From Chrysomallon squamiferum (Eukaryota; Mollusca; Gastropoda; Neomphalida; Peltospiridae), in NCBI GenBank assembly GCA_012295275.1, contig CM022676.1:15720785-15784784 (forward strand): a stretch of DNA of 64,000 bases, given 5' to 3'. The notes beneath the pieces are model-generated. The model was not told the DNA's origin and did not search any database. It saw only the letters and a list, made by a program, of their open reading frames with translations. Positions within the stretch are counted from its first letter, which is position 1; every line of letters starts with the position of its first letter. Positions 10,897 through 23,494 of the stretch are shown one piece after another. The position numbers were made by a program, and so were the translations under genes.

Positions 10897-13800
10897 TTTT
10901 TTTTTTTTTTTAAATTTACTTTATTATTATGCACCGAACATAAAACAGACCAAAATACTTATTTACAGTTTTATTATTACTCGTCAAAAAAAAAAAAAAA
11001 AAAAAAATACAATAAAAATAAATAAATAAATAAGTACAACTAATACAACAACAACAAGGACTACTATTACTACTACTAATAATAATAATAAAAAAACAAA
11101 ATAAAAATAAGAAATCAGTCATGAGCATGATAACTGATTTCTTTCAATTACTTACTACAACGGTTGTGTAATCACATTTGTCACATAAATTTGTCTTTAG
11201 CAGTAATACGTCCTTACCATGTCCACATCTATCAAATTTACACAATTTTCAGCGCTTCTGATATCAGTTGTGTTTATCGCATGACTATCGTCTTTAAGTC
11301 GGTGCTATTTAAATATTAAGTTATCTAACAGACGCCAAAGAAATCAGCTAAACACTGAATCACATTCGAAATTACTACAACCTGTAAACATGACTGTAAC
11401 TGGTTGTAGCTGTGTTAAAGTCACCAGTCTGTTCAAAAGATATTCCATTAATTTACTGCATTCAGTTATACATTACACATATATTCGTATTTCATATTTG
11501 TCTACATAATAATATATGACTTCGTGATTTAAAAAACTAATTAAGTGTGGTATATATATATGATACTATATAGATTTTAAGACAGCAAAGAGTGAAATTA
11601 AGGAGAAATAAGCTCACTTTATTAGTAATAATAAGAAAGTAAAATAAACAAGACACTAACTATATGTAACTATTACAATGAGTAATGGTGTAGCGTTGTG
11701 TTGAATAATGTATCTGAGCACAACATCTTGAATTAAAATAAAACCATAACATATAACTACATATATATATCTATAACAAATAACCAAGTAAAATATAACT
11801 GAAACACAAGAATGCACGAGAAAAAATTCAAATGACGGCAGGTGAACATATAATAATTTGCAATATTATATATTTAAAATGTACTTAATGTCGGAGTTCT
11901 ATAATTAACAAATATTTTATCTTTCCTTCAGCTTATATGTATTCATTTATTTATATATCATCATCATAATCATCATCTTTCTACTTATTCATTATTATTG
12001 TTATTACTAATTTAAATAACTATCTCGGTTTCCTGTGAAAATACGTATCAATTTTAGACGATAATTTACATAAACGATGTTATCTGGTATGCCGTTTTTC
12101 AATATAGCATCTTTACTTTCAAACAGACAATGACATTCATCTACAAATTCAACCAGATTACAAATATGACATTTTTTCTATTGTCTTACAATATTAAATC
12201 AGTTTTTGTAAGCAGGTTTAACATTAGAGTTCTAATTTTAAATAAGACATGAACATTCGCTTGAACACTGCTATTCTCTAGATTATTTGTGAATGACTTC
12301 ACATTTTAGCGATGTATCTTAAAGTTTATTATTGACATGAGCTATAGAGTACAGAAACGAAAACTAACGAATAATTACAACAGTCTTGATAATCGAGGGT
12401 GCTGTTCCAGATTATTTTACTCTTTTAAAAACGTGTGCATCGTGCTCCAAAGTAAGCTCTTAAAAAGTCATCGGTATAGTGTTGATCGCTATATAATATG
12501 AGAACCCGTTTGACAAAGCGCTATAAGAATTTCCTAATTTCAATACATTTTTAACGTTTTATATGATTACTGCGCTTGTGAGGAAATACTGTTTTGACTT
12601 TATAAATTAGGTTCCACGAAAAGGTTATTGTTTTTATTTTTATAGAAAAAGGCATATCGTCCTAGTTCAGCATAGATTTTTTTAACACATACTAAATTAT
12701 TACACAATTTCATACGGAGTTTTCTATTAAATGTAAAAACAACTCTAATTTCAATACATTATATATTTATTTATTTATTTATTTTTTTGTATAATTATTA
12801 TCCTCTGTAGATACTGATAATTTAGCATTTTGGATACCGTTTCAAGTAACCATTTAACGCTATGACAGTTGTGATATGTCCATAAATGTTTTACACTACA
12901 AGCATCTAAAATGTTTTCTTCTTCACAAATGGGTCACAAGGAGAATCAATAATATGCGTTAAAAATATGGTTGTAAGGAAATCTTGTTTTCACTTTGCAA
13001 ATTAGGTTCTCCCAAAATGTTATGATTCTTACTTTTATAGAAGTTCAAAACGGAATACTTTCTTAGTTAACCATAGATCATAAAACCAGGAGTACATTCC
13101 AAACATTTTATTTTTGTCTGACACCGATTAGACAATAAAATCTATCAGATCAAAAATGTTTACAAATTTAGCCTAACGACCAAGACCGTCAAACATTAGG
13201 CCTAACATTTCCAGTAATTAGCCCTAATCACTGGAGTTTCGTTGCTGTTGTTTGACATTCTGCCTAACAGCAGTTCTGGCAATCAGTCCAATGGATTTAA
13301 TGCTTTGCTACCATCTCCTCATTGTAGAAATTAGTGATTCAGTTAAATTATTTATTATCGTAAGCTTTATAGCTTATTGATATTCTATGTCAGTAATTAA
13401 AATAATAATAATAATAGAAAAATAAAAAGCAATACAAATATTGGCACTATGATAATAAGAGAAAACAAATTCGAGAATATAAATAACAAATAATTTATAT
13501 CTAAGTAATCAAAACTTTTCTACAATGAATTGTTTTAAACAAATATTTTTTTACCATATTATATAGTGATTTATTATTTTCAATCTAATCTTTAGTCTCA
13601 TCACTACTACGCAATATGCATAGCTTTTCTGCTGTCTTAATATTCCTATTTCTTCCAGCAAGTCTCAGTTGCCATCTGATGTGCGCTTTTGTTAAGTATC
13701 TTTTATAACTCTTTGGTATAGATTTACTTAAACGAAACTGAATTGTTACACCATCTTTAACTTATTTATATAAACTGTCATATTTAACAGATTTATTTAG

Positions 13801-14200
13801 CTGAATTGGAAGACTCTGCTTTGATTGGTCATATATTCTTTGCTTAATTTTCCACAAATACGTTTTTTATATTTTCATTAGTATGGTTCTGGTTCATCAA
13901 TATATAACCATATCGAAACTCATATAATGTTTCCCAAATAAAAGTCATTCAATTATTCTTCTATAATATCCAGTACAATGTTTTGTTCTAATTAACTTCA
14001 ACCAATATTTAAACATTCTATAATTAGGCTCATAAATTAATGGGAATCTGAGTGATACAAAATAGACCACAGTCTCTGTGGTTGACACTTTAACAATTAC
14101 ATTTTTTTGTTGTAAATCCAAGTGAATGTTTTGTATAACATCTGCTTTTTGGAAATTCAGTATCTCACAACCATAAAACAGCACACTAGAGAAATATAAT
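10897..14200 (-). mobile_element. Degenerate non-LTR (LINE) retrotransposon, 3' part
   Basis: Read on the minus strand, 14184-13945 encodes MLFYGCEILNFQKADVIQNI and later RFPLIYEPNYRMFKYWLKLI. This has the form of the region C-terminal to LINE reverse transcriptases (YGxEIWG...PLY...KYW). Further on, near 12170-12080, it encodes a CHICNLVEFVDECHCLFES block like the CxxC...DExHxLxxC motif downstream of such domains. A T-run at 10897-10912 would be its A-tail. Numerous stops and frameshifts show it is long dead. A second copy of the 3' part lies at 51430-53160. Confidence 0.6.
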
Positions 14201-14439
14201 TTACAGTCTTCTTCAGAGCATATGCTGTCGTATTGTTGGGTTATCCAATGATTTTAATACCGGCAGTCAGCTTTGCTTACATCTGTTCACTGTAGGGATT
14301 AGCGGTTGAAGTATTCTTACACCAATTAGATGATAGTGTTACTGATGGGTAATCAGAAATATGTGCATGAAGTAAAACGAACTAACTTTATTCTGTACAA
14401 ATAAACGTTTGTCCTTTGGTTAAAAACAAAAAAAAACAG

Positions 14440-14828
14440 AAGCTTGAACTGCTTTGCCAAGTCGACTACATGCACACCTCGCTCATTTTATTTTTGTCTA
14501 TGAATTCAAGCTTTAATTCTATGGACATCATCCGCTTCTTCTTCTCAGCAGCGTCGATTGCACTCACTTTCTTAGGATCCATAGCCAGAAAAAAAAAGAG
14601 AGGAAAATAATGCAGAAAACGCGAGCACAACACAGCGGAGATACTTCAGCGCCGAGGTAATCACGTGAAGTAAACGAGTGAAACGTGGGGTGCTGGCCAG
14701 ATGTTATGTTGTTCGTTGCGCCAAATAGCGGCGACCTAACTGCAGCTCTGTCGTAACTTGGATGTTGGCTCGCGACTCAAATAACAACTGGTCGTAACTC
14801 GAAAAACTCGTAAGTCGAGGAACCACTG
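14440..14828 (-). mobile_element. Truncated Tigger/pogo-like DNA transposon end
   Basis: On the minus strand the element starts CAGTGGTTCCTCGACTTACG at 14828, next to a TA dinucleotide as expected for Tc1/mariner-pogo insertion. After a leader, ATG at 14582 opens MDPKKVSAIDAAEKKKRMMS, the N-terminus style of Tigger transposases. A VVDLAKQF helix-turn-helix-like phrase follows in a shifted frame. The element breaks off near 14440. The GC content is visibly higher than its surroundings. Confidence 0.6.
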
Positions 14829-14839
14829 TATATTATTCC

Positions 14840-15434
14840 CATTAATCTTGATGCAGTAATCATACAGTGTAGGCTGCTTTGTATCTGTGTAGGTTGTTCG
14901 TTTAGTATACATAATTGATAGTTTAAATAAATATTATTTTTTTTATTCTCCAGTTACCGAATCCATCTTTAAATAAGGTTCTGATTCTGTATTTATGTTG
15001 GTTCCCTAACAATTTAGTTTGGTTTATTTTCTATTGTGTAGTTAGAAATATATTTCGGAAATAATTAATAAATAAGAAAAACAAAACAAAAAATAAAAAT
15101 AATATTATTAATAATATAATCAAAATAATAATGCATTTAGTTATTTGAGTCAAGTTGTGCTCTGTCTAGAGAGAGAAGTGACTTCTTCCAGTTTTTCCAA
15201 CGTTGACCCTGCATAGCTAAATCTTTCTGTTTACACAGTAGATTTGTTGTAATCTCTTCTACAAATTTTGCTTTAGAAAGTTCGCTCTGCCATTGCGACA
15301 AATTCAATAAGACAATGAAAAATGTGCATCCGGATTAAACAGGATGTTCTTCAAAATGCTCCTGAAGCAGTGATAAAAAATACATTGTTAGGTGCTGTTT
15401 TATTCTGCAGGTCTTGTTTGTTTCTTTTATTGTC

Positions 15435-15490
<56 letters not shown>

Positions 15491-15860
15491 TGGAGACGGA
15501 TGTCTAATATTAATATTCCCTAATAAAAGCTCCACGTTGGTTACTTTTCTTTCATTGTATGAGCATGTCACTAATATTTACTGAAACATCGGCCAATGGA
15601 TGATGTCAGACTTTGTCTGTACCAACCCGCTACATATCGTAGGCCACCTACCCCCTGATTCTGTTCTGGTCACACACATACATATATGAGAAACAAACTA
15701 AAACCTCAGTGTGTGGAGCAGACAGATAGAAGACTTTCATGTAAAAAGAATCTTATGTTGATCAAAATGTTTTAATTATTTCTAAAATGTATACAGTTCT
15801 GAACGTTCAGTTAGACAATTAATTGATGTGTTTATGATATTTTTATTTTCTTAACAAATT
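14840..15860. other. Noncoding spacer with dispersed repeat and (CA)24
   Basis: Bases 14995-15060 (CTAACAATTTAGTTTGG...TATTTCGGA) belong to a repeat also seen at 58218-58285 and 58925-58982. A pure CA tract lies at about 15440-15487. No other coding signal was found. Confidence 0.6.
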
Positions 15861-15862
15861 AG

Positions 15863-16013
15863 ACTATTCCAACTCAATGATCCCGTACAAACTGTTAGCG
15901 AATGCAGGAGGAATACTAACACAAGGTCCAGTTGAAATTCAAGTAAACGGGAAGTGGGGAACAAACTGTGATGATGGTTTTGATGAGAAAGACGCTTCTG
16001 TTTTGTGTCATAT
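15863..16013 (+). CDS. Orphan SRCR-domain exon (N-terminal half)
   Basis: Acceptor AAATTAG and donor AT|GTAAGG, phase 1 in and 2 out. The protein reads TQGPVEIQVNGKWGTNCDDG then FDEKDASVLCHM, the first half of a scavenger receptor cysteine-rich domain (VEV..NG.WGT.CDDG.....A.VLC). The usual VRLVNG opening is replaced by PYKLLANAGG. No matching second half, signal peptide or TM exon was found before convergent gene B, so it is probably a relic. It resembles the SRCR exon at 62128. Confidence 0.65.
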
Positions 16014-17090
16014 GTAAGGATTTAGTTGGTGATTGTTTTATTTATTTGCTTATTTACTTATTTCTTGAATGAAAACATTTGATATGGATGCAGTTCATTT
16101 GATTCTGCTGACAAGCAGAGGGTAAGATACAGTGTGTGTGCTTGTTTTCGAAGGGACTGCTAATAATAATAATAATAATAACTCTAGCAGTAGTAGTAGT
16201 AGTAATAATAATAATAATAATAAGAAGAAGAAGAAGAAGAAGAAGAATATTATCTTTCGTTGTATATTTATTTAATGACACCCCAACACAGAAACTGATT
16301 TTCATTTAAAGATAAATAATACAATAATTTAAAAGTAGATATCTTTAAATAGTTGATGTACAATATATATTTCTTCTTTCTAAATAATAACCTCTTAAAT
16401 AAAACCAGAAAAAAGAAAGAAAAACATTCTAAGAGAAGGAAATAAAAAAAAAAAACATTATTACTGTCCAGTATTTTGATTCTGTTGCAGATGTTTAAAG
16501 TTCAGCAATTAACCCACGTCTTGCATGTTGTAAAAAATCCTTGGATCATATTGTCAAATATTTTGAAACACAGAATTTTTTCTCTGTTCCCAATGTTCAG
16601 TTAATTTTACAAATCGTTGTAAAACACCCGTGCTGTATGTTTGTACAATCAGATATTGGTAAAGGAAACATCACACCAACAACAACGATAATCCATTTCA
16701 TCTCATAAACTGTAAGAGTACAATTAATATTACTTATTTTCTTTCAAACGTGAAATTAAAACAATTCCATACAATAGAGCTAACAATAATTCAGAAACAT
16801 GACGCATAAACTCTAATCTCATAAACTGACTCATAAAAGTTTTGGGTTAGCTCAAATGTTTACGTTCACACATTCTCTTGTATTTTTCATGCTAAGCCAG
16901 ACTGAGTACTAAAACAGAGCCAAATTCCAGATAAATAATAATTTCATTTTTATCACACAAAACACATCACACAAACTCACACATACAACGAATCATTAGT
17001 CTGAAATGCCTTTTTTATTTTCCTTTTTGTTTTCGTTTTTTTCTTTCCCTGGCGAGATAACAAAAACAACAATCTTCTACTCTGCCTACA
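16014..17090. other. Spacer and probable gene B 3' UTR (minus strand)
   Basis: AAT/AGA simple repeats lie at 16160-16250. Bases 16445-16540 are an inverted match to 34250-34335. Bases 16660-16740 are an inverted match to 34040-34130 and, more weakly, 50243-50350, in each case in the sense direction expected for the 3' end of a gene-B-type unit. An AATAAA on the minus strand is at 17019-17014. Confidence 0.45.
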
Positions 17091-17097
17091 GCTGATC

Positions 17098-18469
17098 TTA
17101 ATCTGAAATAAATAAATAAATGAATAAATAAATACATAAAATACTAGTACTTTTACTACCTTTACCATTACTAATGTTACTATCTTACTACTTACTACAA
17201 TACGACTTATTACTTACTACTACTGCTAACTGCTACTGCTAGTACCACTACTACAATTACTACTTCTGCTTCTACTACTACTACTAATATACGACTATTG
17301 CTTTTAGTACTACTACTACTACTACTAATGCCACTACTACTACTACTACTGCTGTTACTACTGTTGATACCACTGTTACTACTAGTACTACTACTACTAC
17401 TATTATCGCTACTTTTACACTTACAACTGTTTCTGAAACTACTGTTACGTGTATTACTATTACTGTTACTGTTTACTCCTAGAGATACTACCAACATTAA
17501 TACTAGTACTAAAATAATAACTTGTACTTTAGTTTGTTCTGTTGATTCTACATTTACTATTACTAGGCCTATAAGTATTACCACTGTTATTACAATATAT
17601 ATTATTTTTGCTATAACTGCTGCTACAACAGCAGCAGCAACAACAACTACTACTACTGTTCTACTACTATTGTTGTTACAACTTTACTACTTCTATCATT
17701 ACTATCACTACAACTGATACTACCACCACCAGTAATACTACTACTACTACTTCTACTACTAATAAATTTATGTTTGTGTAAAATTACTATTTCGAAAGAT
17801 GACCAGGAAGAAGATGATGATACATTCTGAAAGCAGTAACTAATTACAGTTTAGTTACCAAATGTATATACATACCGTGAATTTTTGCAGAATTGTCGGA
17901 AAATGTAACGGTGTCATACTTTACATCATTACTTCTCGGTGATGTTTCATCGTTGGGAGAGATGTTTAAATCAGAAATGATCTCACTACCTGTAACATTA
18001 CAATCGTACAATTATCTGTCTGTCGGTCTAGGTGTGTGTGTGTGCGTGTGTGTGTAAGTGATATGTGTGTGTTTGTGCGTGATACATACTTTGAATGGAC
18101 TGAAGGTCAGTGTTCTCTGAAATCGATTCCTGTTCCCCATGAGAATATCTGTAAAAAAACAAACAAACAAATAAAAAGAAATATATAAAGTATTAAGAAC
18201 TACAAATAATGCGGACAAAAGTTAAAACATGTTACCAACCATAGTCACCTGTTATGAGACTGGTACGAGAAAAAATAAATAAATACAAAAATAAAACCCC
18301 AAAACAAAACAAAACAAAAACAGACATACAGAGAGACAGAAAGACGTAAATAATCCCAAAAAAATATTTGTACAGATAATAGACTTTACGTTCTAGAATA
18401 CGTGTGCTCTGGTTTTGATTTTGCTGGAAAAATAAATAAAATAGTATATTAACGAAAACATTGTGTGTG

Positions 18470-18536
<67 letters not shown>

Positions 18537-21500
18537 ATATAGGCAGACAAACTGACAGAAAGACAAAAAGTACGTCGATACAAATAGAAAGTGAGAACTG
18601 CAAACAAACATATAGACAGACAGACTGATACATAGATAGTTATATAGACAGACTCATGCAGAAAGAGATGGAAATAAATAGGCAGATATACCAACACAGA
18701 GACAAAGAGACAGAATGTAGACAGTTTAGTAGGTGTGCTGTTGGGTTGGTGCATAATATAATTATGAATGTAAACCCAAATAACAAAGTATGATATCAAA
18801 CTAGATGAAAATAAAATAAACAGAATAAATCAAGGAAAGCAGAAGAAAAACGAAAATGTTTACCTGTTGTGTTTCGACGATAAATAAAAATGGCTAGAAT
18901 GACGAGAAGAATAATGCCGACCATGATAGCAATTCCAGTAGCAATCCCAGTAGCAATCCCAATAGCAATCCCAGTAGCAATTCCTTCCCCTAACCTGTCC
19001 CCTGTTTTACTCGCAGAACCTTACAACATATAAATAAATAAATACATACAATAAAACAAACAAACAAACAAAAAAGAAACAAATAAATAAATAAATGAAT
19101 GACTAACCAACCAACCAAACAAATAAATAAATTAGAAAAAGAAAGAAGAAAGAAATTAATAAATACGTAAATAAATAACAACAAAAAAGGAACAACAATA
19201 ACAATAATTACTTGTGTATATTACTACTCCTGGGAATGATACTAGTACTACGGCCATCATTATTGAAACAGAACGAAAGAAAATACGAAACAAAATACGA
19301 AAGAAAGAAAGAAAGAAAGAAACAAGCGAACAAAATATTCATTACTATTGTTACTAGTAGTAGTAGTAGCGAGAGTACTAGTATGTATTAGTAATAATAC
19401 TACTAGCAGTAGTATGTTTATACGAGTATTAATATTATTAACTATTAGTGGTCGTATTGGAGTAATACTAGTAATGATAGTAGAATTGTCTTTAGAAACA
19501 GCAACAGTAGTAGAATAGTAACAGTCGGTACAGCACAGGAAATAAAAATGACAGAAGTGGTAGTAATTTAGCAGTTGCAGTAGTAGTCGTAGGAGGAATA
19601 GTCAATGACTGAGGTAGTAGCAACAGCAGCAGCAGCAGTAGTACTTACGAACATTTTGAATTACCTTTTTGAACCAGTGTAAAGTTAAAAACAAGTTTCT
19701 CTCCTTCGTCTCCATTCGCCACAATCACTTGGTAGTCACCAAAGTCTTTCTCTTGCACAGATTTTAAAACGTATTTTCCTTCAGCAGTCGCTTCAGTGTG
19801 TGAGTCTAGTCCACCAGAACCAACAACTGTCATCTTTCCGTCCGTCTGTCTGTACCAAGTGAACGTAGGAACTGGGTTGGCAATCACTGGTATTGTAAGT
19901 GTGACGTCATCACCGATAGATGAAGCAAATCTCGACTCGAATGAAGCTTGAAGATTTAATCTTGGTGAGCCTGTTTTTATGACATTTTGTTATTATATCG
20001 TTCAAAAAACAACAAAAAGATCAATAAATAATAATAAAAAATGTATATGTGAGGTTGTTTTCGACGGGATTGGTAATAAGAACAATACAAATAAAACAAC
20101 AACAACAACAACAACAACAACAATAATAATAATGATGTTTTAATACTGGTACTACTACTACTACTACTACTGCTACTACTACTAATAATAATAATAATAA
20201 ACCTGGTAATACTTTTGGCGTCATAATATTTAAAAAAAGGACCATGTTTTACTAAATGACATCGTAATGAATAAAATTATATTACTGAAATACGTTACTT
20301 AGTCTTATATAGACAAAGGACACTGTGTTATAACTGTACTAATTATATTATCAGTGTGGAACAATTAACTGCTTATTAACACCATATCATAAATATTAAA
20401 CAGGAGAGTTGATAATGTCATATTAGGAGTGGTTCGTAACGATGTTAAATTGTTAATTACAACCGTTAACTCGCTATGTTATTTCCAATAATTACATTTC
20501 ACAGAGAGATATATAATTTCTTTCGCTTACAGTTTACAGAGAGATATATACTGTGTATCACTTACATTTCACAGAGAGATGTACCTTCCTCTCAACTCGA
20601 GGCTTGACTGTATTTTCGGCCTCACACGTGTAAAATCCAGTGTCCAGACATCCAGCTTTCATCTTTTTGTACTGAGTCGTACTAGCGTTTGTAACTTCAC
20701 TCAGTAGGCGTGAGTTTTTCTTGAGTGTGATGTGAGATGGCGGGTTACTCGCTACGTCACATCTCACAGTAACGGGAGATAGTTCGTTAACAGTAGTATT
20801 GGCGGTCTGTCGGTTTAACGCGAAAAGGGTGATGTTTGGCGCGTCTACAAGAATATTATAATATACGAATGATCAAAACGAGTCTATGCAGAAACGAACG
20901 AACTAACATAAAGAACAAAATAACAAATGAATAAATAAAATGAATGAAAGAACAAATAATAAACCTTTTGTCAAATAATGTAAACATTCCGTAATATCTA
21001 TGAACAACAACAACAATAATAATAATAATAATAGTACTACTACTAATAATAACAAAAACAACAACAACAATAATAAAAATAATAATAAACTGTTAAGAAT
21101 ATCTTGAAATAATTATACAAAAATATTTCTTAAATAACCTTTAAAAAAATTAATTCTAAAAATATTTTGTAACACAAAAAAAAAAATAACTGAACAAAAA
21201 TACAACATAAAAAAAAAAAAAACAATCAAAACTAACAAACACAAAAACAACTTCGATGTGTATACACGTTATTTCTACATATTTAATAGTTTGTAGATGT
21301 ATAATACTATGATGTGACAACTGAGCAAATATACTTACAGATGACATTGACAAACAGTGTTTTATTTGAAATCTTTGGGTACCACTCATTTTTCGCTACA
21401 CACGTGTAATCTCCGGCTTCGTATCTGTTCACGTCACGCAAAGTCAGTAGAGAACTGCTCGAAATAACTTTGTTATTAAACTCCCATCTGAAGGAACACG

Positions 21501-23448
21501 ATATGTAGCAGTCTGCGTCGCAGGATACTGTGACGTCATCTCCTTCATGAATATTCATTGGCGAGGACGTGTTTAGTTCTACTGTGTCTGGGCCATCTAG
21601 AGAGAAAGAACGTGAGAACAGACGAATGAACTTTTAAAATATATTTTAGTAAAGAGGAATATGGAAGGGTGTTTGTTTGTACGTGTTTCTATGAGTTTGT
21701 TTGTGTGCAATTTTAAATTTTAAATCTACACTAACTGTCACAACTACTATTGCTACTGCTAATTGCTACTTATATTACCTTCATTATTATTACTACTACT
21801 GTAACTACAATTACTACCATTATTTTGTATTAATGTTCCTATACCACTACCACTATTTCTGTTACTACTGATACTACTACTACTGGATACTAATATTATC
21901 ATCACTATTTTTACTAATACTATCACTAGTGCTACTACTACTACTACACATTTTTAATATTACCGTCTTCTTTATTACTATTACTATAAACGTAACTACA
22001 GCATTATTAGTAATACTGTTCCTATGACTACTTCCATTATTACAATTATAAAACTACTGTTACTTTTCCTACTGCCACTACCACCACAATGAGAACCACC
22101 GTCACAAAGCAAATTTAAAAAAAAGAAAAAAAAAAAAAGACGTACACAACACAATCAGTTTGAAATCTTGACGCATGGACTTCGACGTGTGCGGGTTGGT
22201 TGCTGTGCACGTGTACACGTCATGTGACTGGTTTCTGTTCTCAACTTTTAGTACGAAAGAACCGTTCGTACTGATCTGCTCGTTGTGGAACTGCCACGTG
22301 TAGGTACAGCGGGGCTGGCAGTGAGCGAAACAGTAAATGTTTTTGCTGCGTCCAATCTCCAAGTAACTAACCACTGAAGGCGTGATTATGACAGATTCAG
22401 GCCCAGCCGCCTCTGAAACATAAAATTGTATACTTTTATCTGTGATGTTTTTTTGTGTTTTTTTTTTTTTTTTCATGAGACAGGAACACTTTATCTGTTT
22501 CAAGCAAAGAAGAGGAAGTGAAAAGATGACGAAGAAAGAATAAATTAAGGTAAGCATACATAGAAACACATACGCGCTCGTACACACACACACACATCCA
22601 CGCACATACACACTAACACAACACAAACACGGACATAAACACGCATACACAAACTAAAACAGATAAATGTGCAAACACGTATGTAGAGCAATCAGACATA
22701 ACCTACAGAAGTAGATAAACACGCGCATGTACTGTGACTCAACTAATCAGTAATTTAGTAAATCAACAAGTTAGTGAGTCAGGGATTCAGAAATTCAATC
22801 AGTCACTAATTTAGTCATTCAGTCAGCTAGTACGTCACTCAGACGGTTAGTACATCAGTCACTGATTGATACCATTCAATCAACCATTCAGTCAAACACT
22901 CAGCAAATCAGTCACTCAGTAGGACACTCAGACAGTCATTCAGTTAAGTAAAAAGTTAGTCAGACAGTCAGTAAATAAGTTTGTTACTCAGTCATTCAAT
23001 CACTCAGTAGGACACTGTAAGTCAGTCTGTTAGTTAATCACTTAGTCACTTATAGAATTAATAAACAAATAAATATAATAACTTACTGTTGAGGTCTAGA
23101 TAGATGTCATTATCACTGTATTTTCCAAGTGTCCGATGGAAACAGAGCCAACTTATAACATCAACGAGTGCGACCTTCTCAATCTCTAGAGTGTACATCT
23201 TCGTGGACGAGTGAAGATCGTCAGTTCCTGCGCCACACGATAGTTTGTATCCTCTTTTTACATTAGGCTGGGAGCAGTCGTGTTTCGTGAAGCTAGCAAA
23301 GCCGTCATACGAGTAATTAAAGTGTTGAACGAATTCTACTGAATTGTCCAGATTCGTCGCGTTCTCCACTTTACACGTTAGTGTGTAAGACTCGTTCAAG
23401 ACCCCGTAAGGAGCTGATCCCTTCAAAACCAGGCTCTGAGCTGTGTAA

Positions 23449-23494
<46 letters not shown>

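Noticed and set aside
13945-14184. 79-codon minus frame as a host gene
   Set aside because: The sequence pattern (YGCEI...PLIYE...KYWLKL) fits the region after LINE reverse transcriptase and adjoins other LINE remnants.
14416-14610. Plus-strand 64-codon frame
   Set aside because: It is antisense to the Tigger-like transposase leader.
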